This document shows, piece after piece, positions 25,116 to 38,486 of a stretch of 64,000 bases of DNA; position 1 is the stretch's first letter; every line of letters begins with the position of its first letter. The stretch spans positions 58,181,501 through 58,245,500 of the forward strand of contig NC_091260.1 in assembly GCF_042477335.2 (NCBI RefSeq). The letters run 5' to 3'. The notes under the pieces are model-generated. The model did not search any database, was not told the DNA's origin, and saw only the letters and a list, made by a program, of their open reading frames with translations. Source of the DNA: Ovis canadensis (lineage: Eukaryota; Chordata; Mammalia; Artiodactyla; Bovidae). Made by a program: the position numbers and the translations under genes.

Positions 25116-25432
25116 TTTATTTATTTACTTTTTGAGGTGTTGAGTCTTTGTTGCTGTATGAGCTTTTCACTAATTGCTGTGAGTGGAGGTTCCTCTCTAG
25201 CTGTGGTGTATGGGCTTCTAATTGCAGTGGATTTTCTTGTGAGGCACAGGCTCTTGGGAATGCAGGTTTCAGTAGCTGCAGCACATGGACTCTAGAGCAC
25301 AGACTCAATAGTTGTGGTGCATGGGTTTATTTTTCCTGTGTGGCATGTGGGATCTTCCTGGGCCAGGGACTGAGCCCATGTTTCTTGCATTGGTAGGTAG
25401 ATTCATTATCATTGAGCCACCAGGGAAGCCCA
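25116..25432 (-). mobile_element. CHR-type tRNA-derived SINE
   Basis: This antisense element ends at the right with ccaccagggaagccc, shared with Bov-tA. Its body is different and carries the repeated gtggtg.atgggctt and gctctaga-like segments typical of the cetartiodactyl CHR SINE family. Roughly 25% diverged, so older than the Bov-tA copies. The exact subfamily is not resolved. Confidence 0.8.
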
Positions 25433-25502
25433 GTGGTAAGATTTTAAAGTGCTGATGATTCAAGAACAGATATGGGATTGTTTAGAAAGGAATACCATAT
25501 AT

Positions 25503-25722
25503 ACTGGGCTTCTTAGGTGGCACTGGTGGTAAAGTACCTGTCGGCCAATGCAGGAAGCAAGAGAAGTGGGTCCGATCCTTGGGTTGGGAAGGTAACCTGG
25601 AGGAGGTCATAACAACCAACTCCAGTATTCTTGCTCGGAGAATCCCATGGAGAGAGGAGCCTGGCGGGTTTTGCTCCATAGCATCTCAGAGAGTCAGACA
25701 GGAATGAAGTGACTTAGTATGT
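25503..25722 (+). mobile_element. Bov-tA SINE
   Basis: Sense Bov-tA with tRNA-like head (ggcttcttaggtggcactgg), body and tail gaagtgacttagtatgta. Probable target repeats are ccatatatactg (25495-25506) and ccatatactg (25726-25735), differing by one TA unit. Confidence 0.92.
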
Positions 25723-25929
25723 ACCCCATATACTGTAATAACTTGTCATCAGGTACAAGAGGTCATGGGAAAATATTGTTAGAGTTGAGACCTAAGCTGA
25801 TCTATACAAAATTTTCTTCCTTAACAAGGCAGCTGTTTTGACAACTTTCTAACAATATACATTGACTCTATGCTAAGTATCTTCCAGTCCTTATTTTCAA
25901 AATGGGAAATGTTAGGAAATTAAATATAT

Positions 25930-26058
25930 GCATGTCCTCAGTTGGTCAGTTGTGTCAGATTCTTTGTGGCCCCATGGACTGTAATCTTGCCAGGTTCCTC
26001 TGTCCATGGGATTCTACAGGCAAGAATACTGGAGTGAATTGCCATTCCTTCCTCCCTA
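25930..26058 (-). mobile_element. Bov-tA SINE, partial
   Basis: Antisense tail and body of Bov-tA, cut off before the tRNA-like head (ends gccattccttcctcc). Confidence 0.88.
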
Positions 26059-27053
26059 TATATGCATATATACACATATACCTTACATAACAATTGTTTA
26101 TTCTGATATTATTTGAAATAGTGACACTTGAAAGTTTGGGGTTTTCTTTTTATTTTGTTAAAACAATTTTACTTATAAGACAAGTTAAATAATTTTAAGA
26201 AATGAAATTCTACTATCATATTTTCAAGTAAAACAGCTCTCAATTTACTCAATAAAAAAGTTTTTGGCAGGCAATATCATATGAAAAATTTTGAACAACA
26301 TGCTATATTCTGAAAAACTCAAAAAATGTGTGTGTGCAAATATGTGTACACACAAGTGCTGAGTAAAAGTGATATTCATGTCAGGCAATTACATAATTGT
26401 AATTATAGAAAAATAATTTTATCATAAAAGATCCCTGATTTTAGTATTGAATCTTCATATTTCCTCCAGGAAAATTCAATCACCTGGTTCTACCACTTTT
26501 CCTTTACATTCTTCTTCACTTCTCACTACCCATCAACAACTATCAGCTTCTTTTTTTGGCAAATCAATGTGCATATTTAAAATTAAATTTTATATGCCAA
26601 TTCATTATTTTAAACTTTATGTTTATTACTTATATAAAATATAGTGTTTAAACAATATATTTTATTATTTTTGAAAATCATTTGGGGATCTTGTCCTGGA
26701 ATAGATGACATGCTTATTTTTTCCCCATTAAACTTATGACTCTCCACCTAGTGCCACTTAGTGGCAGTTTACATGATTAATTTAAGTCCTTCAGAGAAAA
26801 TAGAAGATACAGAATCTAGCTTTTTTCTTTATTTTTTTTCCTCTTACAGAAATACGATAAAAATCTTTACTACATGTATCAATAAAGATTCTCCAGAGAA
26901 ATAGAATGAATAGGGTAGATATGATAATAAATTATCATTGTTATTTTATAAAATAATAAATCTCTTTAGATATAGAGATTTATTATAAGAAATTGGCTCA
27001 CAAGATTTTGAAAGCTGGCAAGTTCTAAGGTCTATAGGATGAGTCAGAAACTA
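26059..27053. other. unassigned interval with an old mammalian repeat scrap
   Basis: No gene recognised. At about 26885-27045 the segments attctccagagaaatagaat and atttattataagaaattggc resemble a widely dispersed mammalian interspersed repeat, but I cannot name the family with confidence. Confidence 0.45.
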
Positions 27054-29272
27054 GAGACATTATTTTCAATGGTGAAAAACTGAAAGTATCCCCTCTAAGA
27101 TCAGGAACAAGATAAGGGTGTCCACTTTCACCACTATTATTCAACAGCAATCAGAAAAAGAAAAAGAAATAAAGGGAATCCAGATCAGAAAAGAAGTAAA
27201 GCTCTCACTGCTTATTGATGACATGACACTGTACCTAGAGAACCCTAAAGATAGTATCAGAATATTGCTAGAACTAATTGGTGAATTTAGCAAATTTGCA
27301 GGATAGAAAATCAATACACAGCAATCACTTGCATTTCTATACACTTACAATGAAAAATAAGAAAGAGAAATTAAGGAATCAATCCCATACACCATTGCAA
27401 CAAAAATAATTAAATATTTAGGAATAAACTTACCTAAGGAGACAAAAGAACTGTACACAGAAAATTATGAAATTAATAAAAGAAGCCAAAGGTGACACAA
27501 ACAGATGGAGAGATATTCCATGTTCCTGGGTAGGAAGAATCAATATTGTGAAAATGACTATACTACCAAATGCAATCTATAGATTCATGTGATCTCTATC
27601 AAATTACCAATGGCATTTTTCACAGAACTAGAACAAAAATATCACAATCCATATGGAAACACAAAAGAGCCTGAATAACAAAAGCAGTCTTGAGAAAGAA
27701 AAATGGAGCTGGAGGAATCAACCTTTCAAACTTCAGATTATACTACAAAGCTACAGTCATCAAGACAGTATGACACTGGCACAAAAACAGAAATATAGAC
27801 CAATGGAGCAAGATAGAAAGCCCAGAAATAAACCCATGCACCTATGGGTACCTTATTTTTGACAAAGGAGGCAAGAATATGAAACAGGACAAAGACAGTC
27901 TCTTTAATAAATGATGCTGGGAAAATTGGACAACTGCTTGTAAAAGGATGAAATTAGATCACTTCCTAATACCATACCCAAAGATAAACTGAAAATGGAT
28001 TAAAGACCTAAACTATAAAATTCTTATAGGGAAGCATAGGCAGAATACTCAATGACATAAATCAAAACAGGATCCTCTATGACCCACCTCCTAGAGTAAT
28101 GGAAATAAAAACAAAAGTAAACAAGTGGGACCTGATTAAGCTTAAAAGCTTTTGCACAGCAAAAGAAACTATAAGCAAGGTGAAAAGCAACCCTCAGAAT
28201 GGGATAAAATAATAACAAATGAAAAAAACTGACAAAGGATTAATTTTCAAAATATGCAAGCAGCTCACAATTCAATGCCAGAAAAACAAACAACCCAATC
28301 AAAAAAAAAAAATGAGAAAAAAACATAAACAGACATTTCTCCAAAGAAGACATACAGATGGCTAACAAACACAGGAAAAGATGCTCAACATCTCTCATTA
28401 TTAGAAAAATGCAAATCAAAACTACAATGAGATATCACCTCACACTGGTCAGAATGGCCATCATCAAAAAGTCTGCAAATGATAAATGCAGGAGAGGGTG
28501 TGGAGAAAAGGGAACGTTCTTGCACTGTTGCTGGGAACATAAATTGATACAGCCACTATGGAAGACTGTATGGAGATTCCTTAAAACACTAGGAATAAAA
28601 TCACCATATGACCCAGCAATACCACTCCTAGGCATATACCCTAAGAAAACCAAAATTGAAAAAGACACATGTATCCCAATGCTCACTGCAGCACTATTTA
28701 CAATAGCTAGAACATGGAAGTAACCTAGATGTCCATTGACAGATGAATGGATAAAGTTGTGATCATATACACAATGAGATTTTACTCAGCTATAAAAAAG
28801 AATGCATTCGAGTCAGTTCTGATGAGGTGAATGAATCTAGAACCTATTATACAGACTGAAGTGAGTCAGAAAGAGAAAAATAAACATTATATTTTAACCC
28901 ATATATATGGAATCTATAAAAATGATACTGAAGAATTTATTTACAGGGAAGCAATGGAGAAACAGACATAGAGAATAGACTTATGGATATGAGGAGAGGT
29001 GAGGGGAGAGTGAGATGTATGGAAAGAGTAACATGGAAACTTACATTTTCATATGTAAAATAGATAGCTAACGGGAATTTGCTGTATGGCTCAGGAAACT
29101 TAAACAAGGACTCTGTATCTATCTAGAGCAGTGGGGTGGAGTGGGAGATGGGAGGGAGGTTTAAACAGGAGCGGATATATGTATACCTATGACTGATTCA
29201 TGTTGAGGTTTGACAGAAAACAACAAAATGTTTTAAATCAATTATACTTTAAAAATAAAAAGTAAAAAAAAA
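27054..29272 (+). mobile_element. L1 LINE, old, 5'-truncated
   Basis: It starts in the RT palm (about 27054) and runs through the ORF2 C-terminus (the frame 28358-28723 reads [18 protein letters not shown]) to a 3' UTR and an A-rich tail at 29245-29272. The RT active site lies near 27216-27227, where the frame reads LIDDMTLY. Frequent stops, indels and about 15-20% divergence from the L1s at 18294 and 48103 place it in an older subfamily. The 3' UTR differs visibly from the younger copies. Confidence 0.92.
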
Positions 29273-32082
29273 TATAGAATGGAAAGCAAAGTATTTATGA
29301 TATAAATTTAAGAAAATCATCAGGATGTAGATGGTATTTGAAGATGTAGGTGAAATTAAGATAGATTTATATCAGCAACAGTAGACATAGAGGAGAGTTA
29401 GAAGGGATCAAGACCCATGTCTTTCTAACTCAATTTTAATTGCAACCTTTTCTTTTCATGCGTAACTTAGGTACTTTACTCTCTGCATTATGTACACTAT
29501 GATGCATAACATGCATCAGTTAGATAAACTCAACAAATATATATATATTAATAGATGAATAGAAAATGTGTCATTACAAATGGAGTAAAACTTAAAAATA
29601 ACATCAAAATATGTGTGGCCAGGACTTCAAAAAAGAAACCACCAGAAATTTCCTAATGTGCCAAGAAATCAGAGTTGAAAAGGAGGTCAGAAATGACCTT
29701 TTCCAATTTGTTGAAATTTGGAAAAGAAATTTTGGAATGCCTCAAGTTAGTCTATTATTAATATTTAGTGAAATGTGATTAGGGTACTAGCTCGGATCTT
29801 TTGACTCCTAGGCCAATATTTCTTCTTTTCCACTGATCGTAGAAAAGGTGTATGAAGAGATAAAAATTATTTTAAAGCCAGAAAAAAATCTGGTAATTAA
29901 AGTGGGAATAATTAATAATTAATTTGAAGTTTGATAGCTAAATTCTTTTTTTATTTTATGAATGTATATTTTTCACATATTTTTTTCATTTAAAAATACT
30001 TCTGAGACTCTAATTGTGAAACAACTGTGGAGATTTTTCTAAAGTATTTTAATGCTCACAATAAGAAGTTTTATGGGTTGACTACATTCTATCCTGTGTA
30101 CAAGATACTCTTTTTAAAAACTATCCTCTACTTTAAATTTAGCATTAAAATTGCTTTATGAATTTTATTTCAAGTGCTACAGAGATATCGAATTAGTGTC
30201 TTAAAAACTATGATTTCTACATGGATGTGGATGAAAAATAAATGGACATTTTTCATATGAAAATAGATGATATACCAAATATTATAAATAGAAAATAAAG
30301 TGCACAGAAGCTCAGAAGAATTGATCTATGTGGGTTTTCAGCTAAATAAAAAGATAATGTGATGGCACACATAAGTCATTGCTAACACATTTAAACATTC
30401 CAGATATCCACCACTGAATATGTAAGTAGTGATTAAATAAACAGGCAACATAAGACTTCTTAATGCCAACATCTGTACAATGTTAAAACTACGTTAGATG
30501 TGAATTTTTGAAGGTATGCCGAGCCATACTGAAAGAAATATGTTGTAAGCCATAGCATGAATTTTTATCTGGTCTATGAAACTTCTTACTGTGGGGGAAA
30601 CTGGGTTTTGTTCTGATGGGCAGGACCATGCTCAGTAAATCTTTATTCCAATTTTTGTTGATGGTCAGGGCTGTTCCCTCCCTGTTGTTGACCTGAGACC
30701 AAACAATGGTGGAGTTAATGAAGATAATGGCATCATCCAGGGTAGTAGATTATTTTCCTGTGGAATAATGACACAAATATATGTTTGCTTTATTTCATGT
30801 TGCTGGCTTTATTTGTCATGGGCTTTCTATCATTAAACTACAGAATTGGTCAAAAGTAAGAAAAAAAATTCAAAAATACTAGCATCTCATTCAATTTTGG
30901 TCTTAACATTATCTCTGAAGAAAATGATGATGCTTACCTAATGCTATCTGCAGTGATTTCCTCTTATTGTAGAAGTTATTTGATGACTACAGTTTAAGTA
31001 TGTGAAAATAGACTTCAAAAAGGATATGGGAATTTTTCACATAATATAGTGAATCCTTAGTGAATTTCCATACTGAAGATATTAATTGCATATTATTTGA
31101 TGAGCTAATATTTTTCAATGAACTACTTTCTAGGAAATTTTTACTATTTTTGTGTTTTGTTTAATTTTGATATTACAGTAATACTGCTGGAATATTTTTA
31201 GAGACTTCTAAAAATAACACTAGGAAAACAATATAAATCACTCAATTTAGTCAACTGTAAAATAACACATTGATGACAAAACTCTATCTTACTTCAAGTG
31301 CTAATTTTCAGTTCAGTATATACTGTTTGAGCTATTTCTTCTATGTGGGCCATAAAAACGTAAAATAATATATAAATAGACAAAATTTCATTTAAATTTC
31401 ATCTAAATCTCAATTTAAAAATAAATCAGCTAAATAGAATAAATGTCACCGAGGAAGGTGGGAAATTTCAAAGGTGAAAGTATACTTCTTTTCGAAGTAC
31501 TAAACAATCTATGAGATAAACAGTTACTCTGCATTTATACATATTTAAATGTTTATATTGTTTCATTCTACGAAAAGTATCTATAGATATGTGTTGCATT
31601 GTATACTACCTTCAAATCTGACAGATATTATTGACCCTCAGAAATTCAGATGTCTGAGTTCTTTAATACTACCAATTTTGGATAATTTGCACAATTTCTA
31701 TGTGGAAAATATAGTCAAGACAACTATCTGTCCAATAACATACATATGTTCGTGGACACAAAATAATAATTATAGGCAATTATATAATTGCTACTTAGAA
31801 CTCTCAAATGTTAGAATGAACATCATTCCTATAGTAGCTGGCATTTTAAAATTTGCAAAAAAATCATAAGAATGATAATCATTTGAGATCATTTGAGTGA
31901 CTTTGGCATGTGCAGTATAGAAATAGTAAGCAAAAATGCAAGAGAAATCACTGAACTTTAGCAGTTAACAGCCACCATTTATTTAATATATATATATATA
32001 TATATAATCTATGACCAGTAGTGAAGGTTATAGAGGTCAGTTCAAACAATTATACTTTATTTAAGTTACCTTCCACTTTGTT
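29273..32082. other. unassigned AT-rich interval
   Basis: About 2.8 kb. The open frame 31549-31869 (106 codons) has no family resemblance I can recognise and no promoter or splice context. A short GC-richer block at about 30590-30770 stands out from the AT-rich surroundings but is unidentified. A TA microsatellite lies at 31985-32006. Confidence 0.5.
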
Positions 32083-32200
32083 GCTTTTCAGTGGCTCAGT
32101 CATGTCCAATTCTGCGAACAAACTGATTGCAGCATATCAGACATGAGACACTTTGAGAGTCTGTAAAGCTCTTCAGTGATGACTGTATCTGTTTAGAGAA
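32083..32200 (-). mobile_element. BovB LINE 3' scrap
   Basis: A degenerate antisense BovB 3' end is recognisable only in ggctcagtcatgtccaattc and gagagtctgtaaagctctt. Heavily decayed or internally deleted. Confidence 0.6.
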
Positions 32201-32365
32201 CGTTAAATATATATATCCCTAATTATTTTATTTTGGCTCAAGTCTAATTCATCCAGACTATATTTTAGTTTTGTTCAGCTTTCAATACTCTTAAATATCT
32301 CCAGCATCAGTTACTTTGCTTAAATTTAATCCAAATTTCCCCATACCCTGCCTTTGTTAGATAAT

Positions 32366-32571
32366 AGAAAACTGTCTGTTTTCTGACTCTTTGAGACCCC
32401 ATGGACTGTACCCTACCAGGCTCCTCTGTCCATGGGATTTTCCAGGCAATGGTACTGGAGTGGATTGCCATTTCCTTCTCCAGGGGATCTTCCCAAACCA
32501 GGGATTGAACCCTGGTCTCCCGCATTGTAGACAGACACTTTACCGTCTGAGCCACCAGGGAAGTCCCTGCA
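32366..32571 (-). mobile_element. Bov-tA SINE
   Basis: Antisense Bov-tA, close to the family sequence (gtctcccgcattgtagacag, then gagccaccagggaagtccc at the right end). Confidence 0.94.
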
Positions 32572-32613
32572 ATAACTCCTTTCCTACAGTTATATCAAAG
32601 TATCTTGCCTTCT

Positions 32614-33536
32614 TCAGTTCAGTTCAGTTCAGTTCAGTTCTAAGTCATGTCCGACTCTGTGCGACCCCATGGACTGAAGCATACCAAGCTTCCCTGTCTA
32701 TCACCAACTCTCACAGATTGAACAAACACATCCATTGAGTCGGTGATGCCATCCACACCATCTCATCCTCTGTTGTCCCCTTCTCCTCCTGCCTTCCATC
32801 TTTCCCAGCATCAGGGTCTTTTTCAATGAGTTAATTCTTTGCAACAGGTAGCCAAAGCAGGGAGCTTCAGCTTCAGCATCAGTCCTTCCAGTGAAAACTC
32901 AGGACTGATTTCCTTTAGGATTGGCTGGTTTGATCTCCTTGCAATCCAAGAGGCTCTCAAGAGTCTTCTCCAACACTACAGTTTAAAAGCATCAGTTCTT
33001 CAGTGCTCATCTTTCTTTATGGTCCAACTCTCACATCCATACATGACTTCTGGAAAAACCATAGCTTTGAATATATGTTCACTTGTCACCAAAGGAATTT
33101 CTCTGCTTTTTAATATGCTATTTAGGTTTTCCATAATTTTTCTTCCCAAGAGCAAGTGTCTTTTAATTTCATGGCTTCAGACCATTGGTAATGATTTTGG
33201 AGCCCACCAAAATATAGTTTCTCACTGTTTCCATTGTTTCCCCATCTATTTGCCATGAAGTGATGGAACCAGATATCATGGTCTTCATTTTTGAATGTTG
33301 AATTTTAAACCAGCTTTTACACTCTCCTCTTTCACCTTCTTCAGGAGGCTGTTTGGTTCCTTTTCTCTTTCTGCAGTAAGGGTGGTGTCATCTGCATATC
33401 TGAGGTTATTGGTATTTCTCCCTGCAATCTCAATTCCAGTTTGTGCTTCATCAAGCCTGGCATTTCCCATGAGATACTCTGGATATAAGCTAAATAAACA
33501 GGGTGACAAAACACAGCCTTGACATACTCCTTGCCT
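32614..33536 (-). mobile_element. BovB LINE, 5'-truncated within RT
   Basis: It starts with five cagtt units (a BovB 3' tail) and extends back to the RT palm. The minus-strand frame 33551-33285 reads GVCQGCVLSPCLFSLYPEYL and RYADDTTL, so the catalytic YADD is intact but everything upstream is missing. About 920 bp. Confidence 0.95.
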
Positions 33537-34590
33537 TCTTACCCTCACCAAACAATTTATTCATATTCTATACATCTTCTTATGCAGGGATTTTGGATAG
33601 TGCTAAATTTCACTTTAGATTTTATAGTTATCGTAACTGGATTAGTGAATCAACCCACTGTTTTCAAGTATTTGCTCTTTGACATTTTGTATGACTTTTG
33701 TGGAAGAACGTAACTTTTTCTGCTATGACCTGGAATCTTTCTTCCAAATATTTTCCTATAACTTAAAAAGATTGCTTCTTGATACCAATGATCAATTTTA
33801 CCAGTTTCCTACAACAATTTTTGCTTTGTTTCATTACGCCTAATGTCAAATTACACTATAATCTGGCCCTTTAAGTTACAGGCTACTAATCTCTTACTTT
33901 TTTTTCCCTAGGAATCCAGGTAAGTTTAATTTTTCTTTCCTGACCACTTAACTGCCTCATATTTTCCGTTCTTATATACTATTTGAGACTTTTTTTGTTA
34001 TCTTTTCCAACAAATGTCTTGTTCAATATTTCTTGTTTCTAAGTCTGATTTTTACTTACTGCTCTTTATATGAATAAATAAATATATTTATTAAAATATT
34101 CTTTAGGAATCAATTTTGAATAATGTAAAAGAGTCACTTAAAGAATTGTTTATATTTAAGAGGCCAAACAGCAAGTCATCAGGATTAAAAATATAATAAC
34201 CAAACATCAGAACATATGATTTCACCTTTGTGCAACTGTCTCTAGGCTAGGACCTCAAAAGCTTACCTCATTCCTTACTCACTTCCCCATATGTGAATTT
34301 TTGTCAAAATAGTCTTGAATAATTTTTAAAAAGCTATTTTATTAGTTTTATAACATATGTTTGTATATGTGTATTCGATCACTTCATTAATTTGTCATTT
34401 CTCCATATCATATTTTCAGTGTTACTTTATTATTAGGGAAAACTTTTTGTTCGAGGAATTATATAAACAGAAACCTAATTTCTATATTACTTTAAAGCTA
34501 TTCACGTCTACCAAACATTTGTCCTTCTAATTTTGTATTATGTCATCGTAAATATCAAGAAAATAGTTAAGAAGCTTAAAAACTAAAAAT
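33537..34590. other. unassigned AT-rich interval
   Basis: About 1.05 kb; no gene, RNA or repeat recognised. Confidence 0.5.
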
Positions 34591-34691
34591 ATATATATAT
34601 ATGCACATGTGTGTGTGTGTGTGTGTGTGTGTATAGTGTGTTGCCATCCATGGCATTGCAGAGTTGGACAGAACTGAGCGACTGAATTGAA

Positions 34692-34733
<42 letters not shown>
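34591..34733. repeat. compound TA/TG microsatellite around a BovB 3' tip
   Basis: A TA run and a (TG)n run (to about 34640) are followed by ~55 bp of sense BovB 3' tip (ggcattgcagagttggacag, then actgagcgactgaattgaac), then a pure TA run of about 18 units (34697-34733). The BovB tip looks like a minimal retroinsertion with its tail turned into microsatellite. Confidence 0.85.
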
Positions 34734-34736
<3 letters not shown>

Positions 34737-34871
34737 AACATTTTAAAATTTGAGAGATAATTTGGCTAATTCTGTGTGGAAAATATATTTATGTCACCTG
34801 TTTGTTCAATATGGCTGTAACATAAATATCTTCTGAAAACAGAATTAGAAGCAATTATGTAATAGTAACTT

Positions 34872-35000
34872 TGGAGAAGGAAATGGCAACCCACTCCAGT
34901 GTTCTTGACTGGAGAATCCCAGGGATGGGGGAGCCTGTTGGGCTACCATCTATGGGCTCACACAGAGTCGGACATGACTGAAGTGACTTAGCAGCAGCAA
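34872..35000 (+). mobile_element. Bov-A SINE (single unit)
   Basis: The second unit of the Bov-A2 structure only (ggagaaggaaatggcaaccc through gacttagcagcagc). It ends just before the left target duplication of the full-length L1. Confidence 0.92.
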
Positions 35001-35009
35001 TAGCAACTT

Positions 35010-35023
35010 AGAACTCTAAAACA
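35010..35023. repeat. target-site duplication of full-length L1, left copy
   Basis: agaactctaaaaca, identical to 45929-45942. Confidence 0.93.
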
Positions 35024-35369
35024 GGGGGTGGTCCTAAGATGATGGAGGAGTAGAATGGGGAGACCACTGTCTCACCCACAAATTCATCAAAAGAACATTT
35101 GAACACTGAGTAAATTCCATAAAACAATTACTGAATGCCAGCAAAGGACATAAGGCACCCAAAAAAACAGCCCATTGTCTTCAAAAAGGAAGGAAAAAAT
35201 ATAAAATATAAAAAGAGTTTGGGATGGAACCCTATCCTGGGAAAGGAGTCTTAAAAAAGAGATAAGTTTCCAAACACCAGGAAACAGTCTCACTGCTGAT
35301 TCTGTAGTGAGCCTTGAAACCATGGAGGGCAACATAACAGGGAGGAAAAATAAATAAATATTCAATTAA

Positions 35370-38300
35370 ACCATTCAATATCACAGTAATCCAAGTCTAT
35401 GCCCCCAACCAGTAACGCTGAAGAAGCTGAAGTTGAACGGTTTTATGAAGACCTACAAGACCTTTTAGAACTAACACCCCAAAAGATGTCCTTTTCATTA
35501 TAGGGAACTGGAATGCAACAGTAGGAAGTCAAGAAACACCTGGAGTAACAGGCAAATTTGGCCTTGGAATGCAGAATGAAGCAGGGCAAAGACTAATAGA
35601 GTTTTGCCAAGAAAATGCACTGGTCATAGCAAATACCCTCTTCCAACAACACAAGAGAAGACTCTACACCAGATGGTCAACACTGAAATCAGATTGATTA
35701 TATTCTTTGCAGCCAAAGATGGAGAAGCTCTATACAGTCAACAAAACAAAGACTGGGAGCTGACTGTGGCTCAGATCATGAACTCCTTATTGCCAAATTC
35801 AGACATAAATTGAAGAAAGTAGGGAAAACCGATAGACCATTCAGGTATGATTTAAATCAAATCCCTTTTGACTATACAGTGGAAGTGAGAAATAGATTTA
35901 AGGGCCGAGATCTGATAGAGTGCCTAATGAATTATGGAATGAGATTCATGACATTGTACAGGAGACAGGGATCAAGACCATCCCCATGGAAAAGAAATGC
36001 AAAAAAAGCAAAATGGCTGTCTGGGGAGGCCTTACAAATAGCTGTGAAAAGAAGAGAGGCAAAAAACAAAGAAGAAAAGGAAAGATGTAAGCATCTGAAT
36101 GCAGAGTTCCAAAGAATAGCAAAAAGAGGCAAGAAAGCCTTCCTCAGTGAACAATGCAAAGGAATAGAGGAAAACAACAAAATGGGAAAGCCTAGAGATC
36201 TCTTCAAGAAAATTAGAGATACCAAGGGAACATTCCATGCAAAGATGGGCTCTGTAAAGGACAGAAATGATATGGACCTAACAGAAGCAGAAGATATTAA
36301 GAAGAAGTGGCAAGAATACACAGAAAAACTGTACAAAAAAGACCTTTAGGACCCAGATAATCACGATGGTGTGATCATCATCTAGAGCCAGACATCCTGG
36401 AATGTGAAGTCAAGTGGGCCTTAGAAAGCATCACTATGAACAAAGCTAATGGAGGTGATGGAATTCCAGTTGAGCTATTTCAAATCCTAAAAGATGATGC
36501 TGTGAAAGTGCTGCACTCAATATGGCAGCAAATTTTGAAAACTCAGCAGTGGCCACAGGACTCGAAAAGGTTAGTTTTCATTCCAATCCCAAAGAAAGGC
36601 AATGCCAAAGAATGCTCAATCTACCGCACTATTGCACTCATCTCACATGCTAGTAAAGTAATGCTCAAAATTCTCCAAGCCAGGCTTCAGCAATACATGA
36701 ACTGTGAACTTCCAGGTGTTCAAGCTGGTTTTAGAAAAAGCAGAGGAACCAGAGATCAAATTGCCAACATCCGCTGGATCATGTAAAAAGCAAAAGAGTT
36801 CCAGAAAAACTATTTCTGCTTCATTGACTATGCCAAAGCCTTTGACTGTGTGGATCAAAATAAACTGGAAAATTCTGAAAGAGATGGGAATACCAGACCA
36901 CGTGGCCTGTCTCCTGAGAAATCTGTATGCAGGTCAGGAAGCAGCAGTTAGAACTGGACATGGAACAACAGACTGGTTCCAAATAGGAAAAGGAGTATGT
37001 CAAGGCTGTATATTGTCACTCTGCTTATTTAACTTCTTCTTTTTTTTTTTTTTTTTAGTTTTTTATTTTTTAAATTTTAAAATCTTTAATTCTTACATGT
37101 GTTCCCTAACATGAACCCCCCTCCCACCTCCCTCCCCATAACATCTCTCTGGGTCATCCCCATGCACCAGCCCCAAGCATGCTGTATCCTGCGTCAGACA
37201 TAGACTGGCGATTCAATTCTTACATGATAGTATACGTGTTTCAATGCCATTCTCCCAAATCATCCCACCCTCTCCCTCTCCCTCTGAGTCCAAAAGTCCG
37301 TTATATACATCTGTGTCTTTTTTCCTGTCTTGCATACAGGGTAGTCATTGCCATCTTCCTAAATTCCATATATATGTGTTAGTATACTGTATTGGTGTTT
37401 TTCTTTCTGGCTTACTTCACTCTGTATAACCGGCTCCAGTTTCATCCATCTCATCAGAACTGATTCAAATGAATTCTTTTTAATGGCTGAGTAATACTCC
37501 ATTGTGTATATGTACCACAGCTTTCTTATCCATTCATCTGCTGATGGACATCTAGGTTGTTTCCATGTCCTGGCTCTTATAAACAGTGCTGTGATGAACA
37601 TTGGGGTACATGTGTCTCTTTCATGCAGAGTACATCATGAGAAATGCTGGACTGGAAGAAACACAAGCTGGAATCAAAATTGCCAGGAGAAATATCAATA
37701 ACCTCAGATATGCAGATGACACCACCCATATGGCAGAAAGTGAAGAGGAACTAAAAAGCCTCTTGATGAAACTGAAAGTAGAGAGTGAAAATGTTGGCTT
37801 AAAGCTCAACATTCAGAAAATGAAGATCATGGCATCTGTTCCCATCACTTCATGGGAAGTAGTTGGGGAAACAGTGGATACAGTATCAGACTTTATTTTT
37901 TGGGGCTCCAGAATCACTGCAGATGTTGATTGCAGCCATGAAATTAAAAGACGCTTACTCCTTGGAAGAAAAGTTATGACCAACCTAGATTGTGTATTCA
38001 AAAGCAGAGACATTACTTTGCCGACTAAGGTCCATCTAGTCAAGGCTATGGATTTTCCTGTGGTCGTGTTTGGATGTGAGAGTTGGACTGTGAAGAAAGC
38101 TGAGTACTGAAGAATGGATGCTTTTGAACTGTGGTGTTTGAGAACTCTTGAGAGTCCCTTGGACTGCAAGAGATCCAACCAGTCCATTTTGAAGGAGATC
38201 AGCCCTGGGATTTCTTTGGAAGCAATGATGCTAAAGCTGAAACTCCAGTACTTTGGCCACCTCATGCAAAGAGTAGACTCATTGGAAAAGACCTTGATGC

Positions 38301-38486
38301 TGGGAGGGATTGGGGGCAGGAGAAGAAGGGGACGACAGAGGATGAGATGGCTGGATGGCATCACTGACTCGATGGATGTGATTCTGAGTGAACTCCGGGA
38401 GTTGGTGTTGGACAAGGAGGCCTGGTGTGCTGCAATTCATGGGGTGGCAAAGAGTCGGACACGACTGAGTGACTGAACTGAACTGA
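35370..38486 (+). mobile_element. BovB LINE nested in the L1 5' UTR
   Basis: A 5'-truncated sense BovB begins in the endonuclease (ccattcaatatcacagtaat) and ends with the tgaactgaactgaac tail. Readable blocks are the endonuclease (35604-35813), the linker and RT N-terminus (35810-36349), the palm (36436-36786), YADD at 37709-37720 and the C-terminal block to 38108. Stops and frameshifts (for example after 36786) inactivate it. An antisense L1 fragment (37035-37622) splits its RT. No clean target duplication: the L1 sequence resumes directly, with a short aaacca microhomology at the left edge. Confidence 0.95.
37035..37622 (-). mobile_element. L1 3' fragment nested in BovB
   Basis: It starts on the plus strand with a poly-T run (37038-37056), the antisense of an L1 poly(A) tail, then the L1 3' UTR and the last ~80 codons of ORF2 (on the minus strand, [20 protein letters not shown]). 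It sits between the BovB segments ctgcttatttaactt and tgcagagtacatcatgag, which are adjacent in intact BovB. About two bases of BovB are lost and no target duplication is visible. It is the innermost and youngest layer of the nest. Confidence 0.95.

Noticed and set aside
31549..31869. 106-codon plus-strand open frame in unassigned DNA.
   Set aside because: No recognisable family and no supporting signals; codon content follows the AT-rich background.
36032..36238. Minus-strand phenylalanine- and leucine-rich frame.
   Set aside because: Antisense shadow of the lysine-rich BovB linker region.
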